From positions 107,766 through 171,765 of the forward strand of contig NZ_JAKOIW010000010.1 in the NCBI RefSeq assembly GCF_022206305.1: a stretch of 64,000 nt of DNA, in the 5' to 3' direction. How positions within the stretch are numbered: the first letter of the stretch is position 1; each line of letters opens with the position of its first letter. The notes under the pieces were generated by a model, which made no database searches, was not told where the DNA came from, and saw nothing but the letters and a program-made list of their open reading frames with translations. The DNA comes from Gordonia sp. 'Campus' (GTDB lineage Bacteria; Actinomycetota; Actinomycetes; Mycobacteriales; Mycobacteriaceae). Of this stretch, positions 42,371 through 51,217 are shown in pieces. A program made the translations under genes and the position numbers.

Positions 42371-44677
42371 ATGACCACGCGCCCGGAGCCGCGAGCGACC
42401 TACCGTCTTCAACTGCACAGCGACTTCGACTTCGCCGATGCCGCCGCCGTACTCGACCATCTCGTCGAACTCGGGGTGAGTCACGTCTACCTCTCCCCGA
42501 TCGGCACGGCGTCGGCCGGATCGACGCACGGGTACGACTGGCTGCCTCCACCCGCGGTCGCACCCGCACTCGGTGGCCTCGACGGGCTGCGGGAACTGCG
42601 GGCCGCGGCGACCGCCCGCGGACTCGGCCTGATCATCGACATCGTGCCGAACCACACCGGGGTCGCCGACGCCCTCGCCAACCCGTGGTTCGCCGATCTC
42701 CTTCGCCACGGCCGGGATTCGGAGTACGCCACCTACTTCGACGTCGACTTCACCGACGACAACGGGGTGGGCGGCAAGATCGCCCTGCCCGTCGTGGCCG
42801 CCGACGGCGATCTGAGTCCTCTCGAGATCGACGCCGACGGGCATCTCCGCTACTACGACCACGCGTTCCCGGTCGCACCGGGCACCGGTGACGGCACCGC
42901 GGTGCAGGTGCACGACCGCCAGCACTATCGGCTCGTTCCCTGGAACAGCGGACTCATCGGCTACCGCCGGTTCTTCACGGTCAACGAGCTCGCCGGACTC
43001 CGTCAAGAGGTCCCCGAGGTGTACGACGCGACCCACGGCTGGCTCCGCGATCTACTCGACGCCGACCTCATCGACGGGGTCCGTGTGGACCACCCGGACG
43101 GCCTCTGGGATCCCCAGGACTACCTACGACGCCTGCGGGCCGATGTCGGGGACGACCGCCTGCTCTACATCGAGAAGATCCTCGGCCCCGATGAGCCCCT
43201 CGAGCCGACTCTGCCGGTGGAGGGAACAACCGGGTACGACCAGATGCGGATCATCGACGCGCTGTTCGTCGCACCGTCCGGGGTGATGCAGCTGACCGAA
43301 CTGCACGAGCGGATCACCGGCGAGACCGGTGACGGGCGATGGATCGAGGCCGCCGAGCACCAGCGCAAGCTCACGACGCTGCGCGAGTCCTTCCCGACCG
43401 AGCTCAGGCGACTCGTCCGCGCCGTCGCCGACTCCGACCCCTCGGCCGATCGAGACGACATCGCCGCGGCCTGCGCCGAACTGATCGCCGCACTCGGCGT
43501 GTACCGAGCCGACTATCCGTCGTTGCGGCCGCGACTGGTGGCCGTCGCCACCCGGATCGCCGACCAGAACCCCGAGCTCAGCGCGGCGCTGGACCTCATC
43601 GTCCGCGCGACTGCGGTTCCCGGCGCCGCCACCTCGCGACTCGCGCAGACATGCGGTGCGGTGACCGCGAAGAGCGTCGAGGACAGCCTGTTCTACCGCA
43701 CGGCGCGCCTCGTGTCCGCACAAGAAGTCGGAGGCGACCCGGCGAACCCGATCCTGTCGATCCGAGAGTTCCACCAGCACTACACCGAACGCGCCGAACA
43801 CTGGCCGCTCGCCATGACCGCGTCGTCGACCCACGACACCAAACGCGGCGAAGACGTGCGCGCCCGTATCGCGGTTCTCTCACAGGTTCCCGACCGGTGG
43901 TCGCGACTCGTCGAGACGGTGTGGCGCGACACCGACATCCCCGACGACTTCACCTGTTATTTCCTGCTACAGAACGTCTTCGGGGTCTGGCCCGCCGACG
44001 GGGAGATCACCGACGAGTTGCGTGACAGGCTCGTCGAGTACGCCCGCAAAGCCACACGCGAAGCCGGTCTGCGCACCACGTGGACCGATGTCGACGAGGA
44101 CTTCGAGACCGCGGTGCACACGTGGATCGATCAGGTCACGACAGGTCCCGTCGCGGCCGAGGTCACCGAACTCGTCCGGCGTGTGACATCGGCTTGGGAG
44201 CAAGAAGCCCTCGCACGCAAGGCGATAGCCATCCTGGCTCCCGGGGTGCCCGACATCTACCAGGGCACCGAGTGGTGGGAGGACTCACTCGTCGACCCGG
44301 ACAATCGACGACCGGTGGATTTCGGCCGGTCCCTCGACCATCCGAAATCGCACCTCGTCCGGTCGGCGCTGACGACCCGCGCCGCCCATCCGGACGCGTT
44401 CGGTACCGCGGGCACCTACCGCGGGCTGGACGCCGACGGCCCGGCATCCGATCACGTGATCGCCTTCGCTCGGGGCACCGCCGACGCGGCGACGGTGGTG
44501 ACGATCACCGCCCGCTACACCCACAGCCTCGACGCCGCCTCGGCGGGCGCGACGACGATCGGGTTGCCCGCCGGATCGCGGTGGCGCGACGTGCGAACGG
44601 GCGCGGTCCACGACGGAACCGTCGACCTGGCCACCGCCCGGCAGACGCATCCGGTGGCGATTCTCGTGCGGGACTGA
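42371..44677 (+). CDS. treY: maltooligosyl trehalose synthase
   Basis: Isomerises the reducing-end glucose of maltooligosaccharides to a trehalosyl end. The 768-residue GH13 protein begins ATYRLQLHSDFDFADAAAVL, with SHVYLSPIGTASAGSTHGYD, IDIVPNHTG, nucleophile Asp in VRVDHPDGLWDP, Glu in LLYIEKILG, and the Asp in TASSTHDTKRGEDVRAR. Standard length. It is coupled to glgX (stop and start four bases apart). Its product is cleaved by TreZ, whose gene lies 9.8 kb further on beyond the mce operon. A hairpin terminator follows. Confidence 0.96.
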   Translation: MTTRPEPRATYRLQLHSDFDFADAAAVLDHLVELGVSHVYLSPIGTASAGSTHGYDWLPPPAVAPALGGLDGLRELRAAATARGLGLIIDIVPNHTGVADALANPWFADLLRHGRDSEYATYFDVDFTDDNGVGGKIALPVVAADGDLSPLEIDADGHLRYYDHAFPVAPGTGDGTAVQVHDRQHYRLVPWNSGLIGYRRFFTVNELAGLRQEVPEVYDATHGWLRDLLDADLIDGVRVDHPDGLWDPQDYLRRLRADVGDDRLLYIEKILGPDEPLEPTLPVEGTTGYDQMRIIDALFVAPSGVMQLTELHERITGETGDGRWIEAAEHQRKLTTLRESFPTELRRLVRAVADSDPSADRDDIAAACAELIAALGVYRADYPSLRPRLVAVATRIADQNPELSAALDLIVRATAVPGAATSRLAQTCGAVTAKSVEDSLFYRTARLVSAQEVGGDPANPILSIREFHQHYTERAEHWPLAMTASSTHDTKRGEDVRARIAVLSQVPDRWSRLVETVWRDTDIPDDFTCYFLLQNVFGVWPADGEITDELRDRLVEYARKATREAGLRTTWTDVDEDFETAVHTWIDQVTTGPVAAEVTELVRRVTSAWEQEALARKAIAILAPGVPDIYQGTEWWEDSLVDPDNRRPVDFGRSLDHPKSHLVRSALTTRAAHPDAFGTAGTYRGLDADGPASDHVIAFARGTADAATVVTITARYTHSLDAASAGATTIGLPAGSRWRDVRTGAVHDGTVDLATARQTHPVAILVRD

Positions 44678-44706
44678 GCACAGCCCCCCCGACAGACCCC
44701 TCGACA

Positions 44707-44748
44707 GACGAACTCACGCACCACCCATCGGCGGTGCGTGAGTTCGTC
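44707..44748. terminator. bidirectional hairpin between treY and the mce operon
   Basis: Perfect 16-bp arms GACGAACTCACGCACC (44707-44722) and GGTGCGTGAGTTCGTC (44733-44748) with a ten-base loop. There is no T-tract. It sits between two convergent gene ends and can serve both. Confidence 0.75.
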
Positions 44749-44769
44749 GGTCCGGGGCGAACGAGTCCG

Positions 44770-45714
44770 TCAGCCGGCGGGTGCAGGCGCGGGCTGCGGT
44801 GCCTGCTGCGGAGCTTGTGGCTGCTGCGGCGCCGGCGCGCCCCCGCCCGGCAGTGATTGCGATGGGTCGATCTGACCGCTGGGGCTACCCGGAGGGCCGT
44901 CGACCTTCGACACCAACCATTTGCCGTCCTCCTTGCTCAGATCCAGTCGGAACACCATCAGACTGGTACCGCCGTTGGGCAACTTGGAGCTACGACCGGT
45001 GACCTCCGCCATCACCACCGTCTTGGCGGTGTCGGCCGCCATGGCCTCGACCGCGACGACGCTGATCGTCGACGACACCTCGATGTTCAACGACTCGACG
45101 TTGGCCTCGGTGTCGGCACGCTCCTGTTCGAGACGATCACGCAGCTCGCCCGTCGACAGCGGACCCAGGAGTTCCTTGGAATTGCCGGCGTTCGCGGCGT
45201 TGAGCGTGGTGACGAGCTTGGTGACGAAGTCCGCCGACGCCGTCTTCGAGTCGGCGAACGCGTCCGCCTCGCGCTGGAGATCGTAGGCGCGCCAGCCCAG
45301 GAATCCGACGAGGGCGACCAGTGCGATCGCCAGTACCGCCGCGAGAAGCTTCTTGATGCCGTTCCCGGTGACCGTGAAGGAGAACTCACGACGATCCGAG
45401 TCGGGGCCCTTGCCCTTACCCTTGTCCGAGCCCTTGCCCGAGCCCTTGTCCGACAGCGCCGTTCGCGACTCGCCCGAATCGTCGTCCGCGGCCGGCTTCG
45501 ACAAACCCACTGCCGATCCGGAACGACGCGCGGACTTGCCGCGCGGAGCCGCCCCGGTGTCGGTCGTGCCGGTGCCGGTCGTGCCGGTATCGGTCGTGCC
45601 GGTGTCGTCGGCGTTCGAGCTCTCCGTCCCCGAACCGGTGTCGGTCTCGGGCGCCACGGCGTCGGCCTCCTTCGCGGGCTTCGATGTCACGTCAGGGTCA
45701 TTCCGGTCAGTCAT
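44770..45714 (-). CDS. Mce-associated membrane protein (Mas)
   Basis: A 314-residue protein that closes the mce operon. It has a long cytoplasmic N-terminus (~115 residues) rich in Thr, Gly, Asp and Ser, with GTTDTG repeats and Lys/Gly-Ser runs. One membrane helix follows (KKLLAAVLAIALVALVGFLGW), then an extracytoplasmic domain (~residues 140-285) with the helical FADSKTASADFVTKLVTTL and beta-strands VSSTISVVAVEAMA, and a Gln/Pro/Ala-rich tail. This layout is that of Mce-associated proteins, which stabilise or assist the Mce lipid transporter (for example OmamA and Rv0199-like proteins). It follows mceF after 44 bases. Confidence 0.88.
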   Translation of the reverse strand: MTDRNDPDVTSKPAKEADAVAPETDTGSGTESSNADDTGTTDTGTTGTGTTDTGAAPRGKSARRSGSAVGLSKPAADDDSGESRTALSDKGSGKGSDKGKGKGPDSDRREFSFTVTGNGIKKLLAAVLAIALVALVGFLGWRAYDLQREADAFADSKTASADFVTKLVTTLNAANAGNSKELLGPLSTGELRDRLEQERADTEANVESLNIEVSSTISVVAVEAMAADTAKTVVMAEVTGRSSKLPNGGTSLMVFRLDLSKEDGKWLVSKVDGPPGSPSGQIDPSQSLPGGGAPAPQQPQAPQQAPQPAPAPAG

Positions 45715-45758
45715 CTACAGGTCACACAACTTGTCTGTCGTCTGGTGCCGAACGGCGG

Positions 45759-46931
45759 TCACTTGTCGAGTGGCACGGTGCGCGCGTTCGGGTCGTAACC
45801 CGGAGGCGGCCCCGCGGTGTCGTCACCCGGCGGTCGCGGAGCGTTGGCCGAACCACGGATCTGCTGACGCGGATCCTCGGTCACACAGTACAGATTCGTC
45901 GGAATGGTGAGTTCGAGGATCTGGGTGGGCCGACGGGGGGTCACCGGGTAGTTGCAGCTCGGCCGCGGGTACACCGATGCCAGTGCCCACCAGGCGCCGT
46001 CGTGGAACATGGTGAGGCTCTTGATGCTCGCGTCCCGGATGGCCGGCATGAGCGTGGCCAGCGCCGGTGCCCGGAGCGCGCCCTGCTGAGCGATGTCGAC
46101 GAACTGCTTGGTGACGTCGGTGACCGGATCGGTGAGCTGGTTGATCGAACCGGCGAGACTCGTGAACTGGGACGGCCCGCGGTCGAGGAGGGTCCGCAGT
46201 TCCTTGTCCGATGCCGCCGCCGAGTTGACCAGGCTGCTCAGCCCCGCCACGGTGTCACCGAGGTCCGGCTGGATCTGCGCTGTCGTCTTGAAGATCGTGC
46301 CCGCGTTCTGGATGAACTTGGTGGTCTCGGGCAGCGCCGTGTAGAGGTCGGCGAAGATCGTTCCGCCGGAGTCGAAGATCACCGACAGGTCGTTGGTGCC
46401 GTCCTCGGAGTACAGCGCGATCTTCAGATTGTCCACGGCCGAGCGGAGTTTCGCCGGGTCGATCTGGTTGATGAGTTCGAGTGAGGATTCCAGCAGCTGG
46501 GAGAACGGAACGGTCACCTCGGTCTGCTCGGCCCTGATGACGTCGCCGTCCTTCAGGTAGGGACCGTCGGAGGTCGGCGGCTGGAAGTCGACGTACTGTT
46601 CACCGGCCGCGGACAGACCGAGCGCCGCGACGACGGCGTCCCGGTTGATCTTGTACCGGTCGTCGACCGACACCCGGACCTTGACCGAGTCGGGTTGCAC
46701 CTGAATCGAATCCACGTCGCCGACCCGGGCACCGCGGAGGGTGACCCCCGAGGTCTCCTGCAGGCCACCGGAGATGGGGAACTCGATGGTCAGCGAGTAC
46801 TTGTCGGCAAACGGCTGCCATCGAAGGACGCCGAGGGCGAGGTACGCCAGGCCGACCACCATCACCAGCACCAGGGCGATGTTGCCCACGAGCACCGAAT
46901 TCCTGCGCAGGACGCCGAACAGGCCGCTCAT
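45759..46931 (-). CDS. mceF: Mce family protein, MceF position
   Basis: Sixth of six Mce subunits, 390 residues. N-terminal membrane anchor (VGNIALVLVMVVGLAYLALGVL), then the MCE/MlaD domain (YSLTIEFPISGGLQETSGVTLRGARVGDVDSI, residues ~40-120), then a long helical region with NLKIALYSEDGTNDL and a proline-rich C-terminal tail. Mce subunits form a hexameric, tunnel-forming complex across the periplasm for lipid import. Start ATG 46931 overlaps the mceE stop (ATGA). The frame extends three codons further, less likely. Confidence 0.92.
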   Translation of the reverse strand: MSGLFGVLRRNSVLVGNIALVLVMVVGLAYLALGVLRWQPFADKYSLTIEFPISGGLQETSGVTLRGARVGDVDSIQVQPDSVKVRVSVDDRYKINRDAVVAALGLSAAGEQYVDFQPPTSDGPYLKDGDVIRAEQTEVTVPFSQLLESSLELINQIDPAKLRSAVDNLKIALYSEDGTNDLSVIFDSGGTIFADLYTALPETTKFIQNAGTIFKTTAQIQPDLGDTVAGLSSLVNSAAASDKELRTLLDRGPSQFTSLAGSINQLTDPVTDVTKQFVDIAQQGALRAPALATLMPAIRDASIKSLTMFHDGAWWALASVYPRPSCNYPVTPRRPTQILELTIPTNLYCVTEDPRQQIRGSANAPRPPGDDTAGPPPGYDPNARTVPLDK

Positions 46932-48085
46932 CCGCAACACCCCCTCGTCCCAGTGATCCGCGCCAGGATGCGGGTGAGCGTCTGCTGCAGCGCCGCCGAC
47001 GCCTCGTCGACGTCCTGGACCTCGGGAAGTCTGCTGGCCGAGTCGAATCCGACGCCCGGGGTCAGCCAGTAGACCTTCGCCGACACCGCGGCCGCGCTAC
47101 CCGGGGTCGACTTGACCCACTTCGGCGTGAGCGTGTGCAGGTTGTCGGCAAGAGACCCGAGCGGGCCCGCGGCCTGCCGTAGGCCGGCCATCACCGTCGA
47201 GAGATGTCCCAGCATCTCGACGAGGTTGTCCTGGTCGGTGTCGAGGAAGTCATTGGTGGCCGCCGTGACCTGCTGGGTCTTGTCCAGGGTGGTCAGGATC
47301 GTGCCGATCTGACCGTTGAGCGCCTCGAGCGCGGGGCCGAGCTTGTTGATCGACGCCATGATCTGCGCCCGCCCGTCGGCCAGCTGCCCGGTGAGGACGC
47401 GGGTACTCGCCAGGGAGCGATCGACCGCGGCCGAACTCTGATTGAGCTTCCGGATGCCGGTCGTGAGGCCGCGGATGGCGCCGTTCAGGTCGGACGGGTT
47501 GGTCGACACCGCACTGCTCAGCTCGGTGAGGATCACGGTGAGCGAGTTCAGTGAGCCGCTGTCCACCACGCCACTCATGCTGATCAGCAGGTCCTCGACC
47601 GTCGCGGCGGCCGAGGTCGGGCCGGTGAGCGTGTCGCCGTCGACCATGTAGCCGTCCCGGGCCTCGATGGCGGGCATCAGCGCCACGAAGACGTCACCCA
47701 GCGGAGTCGCCTGGCGCAACTCGGCGCCGGTGCCCACCGGGAGCTTGGTCTTCTTGCTGACCTTCATCGTGACGATGGCCGTGTAATCCTTGGCGACGAG
47801 ATCGGTGACCTGACCGACGTCGGTGCCGTTCAACTTGACCTTGGCCTGCGCGGGCAGGTTCAACGCGTTGTCGAACTTGGCTTTCAGGGTGATCGAGTCG
47901 CCGATCCCGCCCGGGGCGGGCAGCGGGATGTCCTCGACCGTCAGGCTCGGGAGCACACCACAACCGGTGAGACCCATGAGAGCGGCGACCAGCAGCGCGA
48001 GTACGCCGCCGCGCCGCGCGCGGTGCCGTCGCGAACCGGACGCACCCGGCCGCGTGTCCAGGGCTTCCCTGGTGACCACTCTCAT
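46928..48085 (-). CDS. mceE: Mce family lipoprotein, MceE position
   Basis: Fifth Mce subunit, 385 residues, the usual lipoprotein (Lpr) place. It has a basic N-terminus, then the signal LLVAALMGLTGCGVL with lipobox LTGC. The MCE domain (ITLKAKFDNALNLPAQAKVKLNGTDVGQV) follows, then coiled helices with ISMSGVVDSGSLN and TLDKTQQVTAATNDFLDTDQ. It is lipid-modified by Lgt, encoded in this window. Starts and ends overlap mceD and mceF by four bases each. Confidence 0.92.
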   Translation of the reverse strand: MRVVTREALDTRPGASGSRRHRARRGGVLALLVAALMGLTGCGVLPSLTVEDIPLPAPGGIGDSITLKAKFDNALNLPAQAKVKLNGTDVGQVTDLVAKDYTAIVTMKVSKKTKLPVGTGAELRQATPLGDVFVALMPAIEARDGYMVDGDTLTGPTSAAATVEDLLISMSGVVDSGSLNSLTVILTELSSAVSTNPSDLNGAIRGLTTGIRKLNQSSAAVDRSLASTRVLTGQLADGRAQIMASINKLGPALEALNGQIGTILTTLDKTQQVTAATNDFLDTDQDNLVEMLGHLSTVMAGLRQAAGPLGSLADNLHTLTPKWVKSTPGSAAAVSAKVYWLTPGVGFDSASRLPEVQDVDEASAALQQTLTRILARITGTRGCCG

Positions 48086-49203
48086 TTCGTCAGCTCCAGC
48101 ATGGCCGAGTAGATACCGAGGTCGGGACCGAAATCCTTCAGCTTGCCCGTGCGACAGCCATCCTTCTGGAGGTTGATCGCCTCGCAGAACTCGGCCAGCA
48201 ACTCGTTGTCGACCAGAGACTTGTCGAGCAACGCCTGTGCACGCCAGGCGCCCTGCTCGGCCGAGATCGAATTGCTGAGGTTCTGGAACAGCAACGGACC
48301 CACGTCGATGGTCTCCACCACCTGGCGCGAGTAATCGCTGAGATTGGCGGTGAGTGCCGCGAGCCGGTCGAACGACACGGAGATGGTGTTCGTGTTGTTC
48401 TGCAGGAACGCGGTGGTGTTGAGCAGTGTCTGGTTCAGGTTGCGCAGGGTCGCGAGAAGACCTGGCGACTGGGCACCCAGCAGCTCGGACACCTGGTTGA
48501 TGGACCGGGAGAACTCGGTCATCTTCGGGTAGTTCTGCACGAGCTTGGTGGTCAGGGCCTCGATGGTCTCGATGATGTCGACGAGGGCGTCACTGTTGCC
48601 GGCGACGACATCGGAGGCGGAACCGAGTTCGTCGAGTGCGGCCCGGATCTCCTCGCCGTTGCCCGTCGCGATTCCCGAGGTGATGTCGATCATCTCCGCA
48701 AGCGGCCCCGGACCGCCGCCCTGTCCCTTGAGGGCGACCACCAGACCGTCGATGGCGTCGAACAGTTCGCCCACGGACACCGGGCTCTTGGTCTCCTTGA
48801 GCACCGCGCCGTCGGTGAGCTTCGGCCCACCCTGATAGGCGGGAGAGAGTTCGACGTGGCGGGTGGTGACGATCGAGGTGTTCACGATCGCCGCCGTCGC
48901 GTCCGCCGGCACGGGGACCTCGTCGTCGATCGTCATGGTCACCTTGACCCGTTCGCCCTGGGGTTCCACGGCGGTCACCTGGCCGACCGGCATGCCGAGG
49001 ACGGCGACGTCGTTGGTGACATACAGTCCGGCCACGTTCTCGAAGTAGGCCGTGACCTCGATCGCCTGACCGACAGCCGCTTTCCAGCTGCCGGGGATCA
49101 TCGAGCAACCCGACAGTCCCAGGATGCCGAGCAATGCGACGCCCACCAGCATGACCGGTCGCCGTGCTCCGTTGGCGCGCACAGTGTTTCGTGAAGTCAG
49201 CAT
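48082..49203 (-). CDS. mceD: Mce family protein with lipobox, MceD position
   Basis: Fourth Mce subunit, 373 residues. The N-terminus is MLTSRNTVRANGARRPVMLV, then VALLGILGLSGCSMIPG with a clear lipobox LSGC. That is unusual, because the fourth Mce protein is normally anchored by a helix and the lipoprotein is the fifth. The MCE domain (VTAYFENVAGLYVTNDVAVLGMPVGQV) follows, and a helical C-terminal region. Start ATG 49203 overlaps the end of mceC by seven bases; a start at 49227 would overlap by 31 and is less likely. Confidence 0.9.
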   Translation of the reverse strand: MLTSRNTVRANGARRPVMLVGVALLGILGLSGCSMIPGSWKAAVGQAIEVTAYFENVAGLYVTNDVAVLGMPVGQVTAVEPQGERVKVTMTIDDEVPVPADATAAIVNTSIVTTRHVELSPAYQGGPKLTDGAVLKETKSPVSVGELFDAIDGLVVALKGQGGGPGPLAEMIDITSGIATGNGEEIRAALDELGSASDVVAGNSDALVDIIETIEALTTKLVQNYPKMTEFSRSINQVSELLGAQSPGLLATLRNLNQTLLNTTAFLQNNTNTISVSFDRLAALTANLSDYSRQVVETIDVGPLLFQNLSNSISAEQGAWRAQALLDKSLVDNELLAEFCEAINLQKDGCRTGKLKDFGPDLGIYSAMLELTK

Positions 49204-50186
49204 CCGTCCACCACCCGGGCGAGGCACAACCAGTTGTCGGGGAAGATCCCCCAGGGCAGGTAACCGTTGGCATACGGACCGTCGCCGATCACGTTGTTCG
49301 TCAGGCGTGCGGTCACCGGCAGGATCTCCAGCAGCTTGCGCAGGTTGTTGCGGTTCTTCTCGAGGCCCTGGGTGATCGTGTTGAGGTTGGCCATCAGCGG
49401 CGCGAACTGATTCGCGTTCTCGCCGGCGACCGCGCTCGCCTGCTCGGTGAGTTCGGCGATACCGTCGAGCATGCGGGTCACGAGATCCTCACGGGCGACG
49501 ATCTTCTGGGTGAGATCGCGACCCTGGCCGACGATGATCGCGAGCTGGGCTTGATTGTCGTTGACGATGTTGGTGATCGTCTTGGTGTCGGTGATCAGCT
49601 GATTGATCTGGTCTTTGCGATTGGTGATGACCTTCGACATCTGCGTCAGGGCCTCGAACGTGGGCTCGGTGATCGCGGGAACGCCGGCCAACTGCCGGTT
49701 CAACGTCCGGATGCTCTCGGAGAGAGTCTTGTCGTCGATACCGGTGAGGATCGGTGCGCCCTCCTCGATGGTGCGTTGCAGATCGTAGGGCACGGCGGTC
49801 TTGCCGATGTGCCCGTCGGGTGCCTCTTCGGGCGAATCCCCCAGCGAGACATCGATGTAACGCTGGCCGAGGAGCGTCGACATCTTGATCTCCGCCGACC
49901 CGTCGGCGGTGACCCGTACGTCGCTGTCGACCTTCATCGTGATCGCCACGTGGTCGCCCGCCAGTTCCGTGTCGGTGACCTCCCCGACGTCGATGCCGGC
50001 AACTCGCACCTTGTCACCCGGCCGGATTCCCCCGGCCTGGGCGAAGTCACCCGTGAGCGTCTTCTTGCCCAGGTGCGCGCCGGCGAGCGCGGTGACGCCC
50101 AGCAACAGGGCGACGATGACGACGGCACCGATCAGACCGAACCACACCCGCCGGTTGTCTCGGAAACTCCTACGGAACCAGCTCAT
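49197..50186 (-). CDS. mceC: Mce family protein, MceC position
   Basis: Third Mce subunit, 329 residues. It starts MSWFRRSFRDNRRVWFGLIG, with one membrane helix (GAVVIVALLLGVTALAG), an MCE domain (KTLTGDFAQAGGIRPGDKVRVAGIDVGEV) and the LLGQRYIDVSL segment typical of these proteins. A helical tail ends ICLARVVDGC-like (DNWLCLARVVDGC). It is shorter than many MceC, without a Pro-rich tail. ATG 50186 overlaps the mceB stop (ATGA). Confidence 0.92.
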   Translation of the reverse strand: MSWFRRSFRDNRRVWFGLIGAVVIVALLLGVTALAGAHLGKKTLTGDFAQAGGIRPGDKVRVAGIDVGEVTDTELAGDHVAITMKVDSDVRVTADGSAEIKMSTLLGQRYIDVSLGDSPEEAPDGHIGKTAVPYDLQRTIEEGAPILTGIDDKTLSESIRTLNRQLAGVPAITEPTFEALTQMSKVITNRKDQINQLITDTKTITNIVNDNQAQLAIIVGQGRDLTQKIVAREDLVTRMLDGIAELTEQASAVAGENANQFAPLMANLNTITQGLEKNRNNLRKLLEILPVTARLTNNVIGDGPYANGYLPWGIFPDNWLCLARVVDGC

Positions 50187-51217
50187 CGGCACACCACCGA
50201 GTGATTCGTGCCGCCGATCTTGTTGAAGATCCCGGGCGGCAGGAGCACGTCGCCGATGGCGATGTCCAGATCGCATGCGTAGATGTTCAAATATGCACCC
50301 TCACCGAGCACGAGCGGGAAGTGACCGAGGAAGACCGGGGCGTCGACGGCCATCCGGTCGAGTTTGGCGCCGTTCTGGATCAGCGTCTTGGTCGCCAGCC
50401 TGCCGTCGGTCGCGGCGTCGGCGAGGCTCTGCCGGCTGCGGCTGAGAACGTCGGCGAAACCGCTTGCCGTGCGCCCGATGTCGGATACCGCACTGCCGAA
50501 GGCCGCCGAGTTGGAGTTGAGGTTGGCGATCAGCGCGGACATGGATTCGATGACCGTGCCGAGTTGCCCGCCCTGACGGGACAGGTCGCGCATGACCGAA
50601 CTCAGGTTGTTGATGATCGCCCCCAGGACGACGTCGCGATTGGCCGTGTCTTCCGCGAGACGGCCCACCTCCGCGACCGTGTAGCTCAGCGACACCGAGT
50701 TGCCCTGGAACGCCTCGAGCAGGCCCTGCGACAACGCATTCACCTGTTCGGGGGTGAGCGTCTCGAACACCGGCTGGAAGCCGGCGAGCAGCTTGGTGAC
50801 GTCGAACGAGTCCTCGGAGGGCAGTTCGAGGGTGGCCCCGGGGTCCAGCGGCCGGCTGTCGCGCCCCTCGACCAGCGTGAGGTTGAGGTACCGCTGGCCG
50901 ATCAGGTTCTGGTAGCGGATCGCGGCGCGGGTGTTGGTGAAGACCGTCTGGTCGTTCTGTACCTCGAAGGTGACACGCGCGCGGCCGTCGTCGAGGTCGA
51001 TCTTGTCGACGCGCCCGACACGGACGCCCGCCATGCGGACGTCGTCGCCGGTGGCCAATCCCGACGCGTCGCCGAAGAAGGTGGTGTAACTGTTGGTCGT
51101 CCCCGACACCGAACGTTGCAGCGTCGAGAAGATCACATAGGTCACCAGCAACGCGGCGATGCCGAAGATGGTGAACCCGATCAGCGGTTTGCGGATCGAG
51201 TCTGAGGCCGCGCTCAT
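50183..51217 (-). CDS. mceB: Mce family protein, MceB position
   Basis: Second Mce subunit, 344 residues. It begins MSAASDSIRKPLIGFTIFGIAALLVTYVIFSTLQR, a membrane anchor, then the MCE domain (YTTFFGDASGLATGDDVRMAGVRVGRVDKI), IRYQNLIGQRYLNL, and a helical region with ADVLSRSRQSLADAATDG. The C-terminus ICDLDIAIG-like stretch (YACDLDIAIGDVLLPPGIF) is conserved in MceB proteins. ATG 51217 overlaps the mceA stop (ATGA). Confidence 0.92.
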   Translation of the reverse strand: MSAASDSIRKPLIGFTIFGIAALLVTYVIFSTLQRSVSGTTNSYTTFFGDASGLATGDDVRMAGVRVGRVDKIDLDDGRARVTFEVQNDQTVFTNTRAAIRYQNLIGQRYLNLTLVEGRDSRPLDPGATLELPSEDSFDVTKLLAGFQPVFETLTPEQVNALSQGLLEAFQGNSVSLSYTVAEVGRLAEDTANRDVVLGAIINNLSSVMRDLSRQGGQLGTVIESMSALIANLNSNSAAFGSAVSDIGRTASGFADVLSRSRQSLADAATDGRLATKTLIQNGAKLDRMAVDAPVFLGHFPLVLGEGAYLNIYACDLDIAIGDVLLPPGIFNKIGGTNHSVVCR

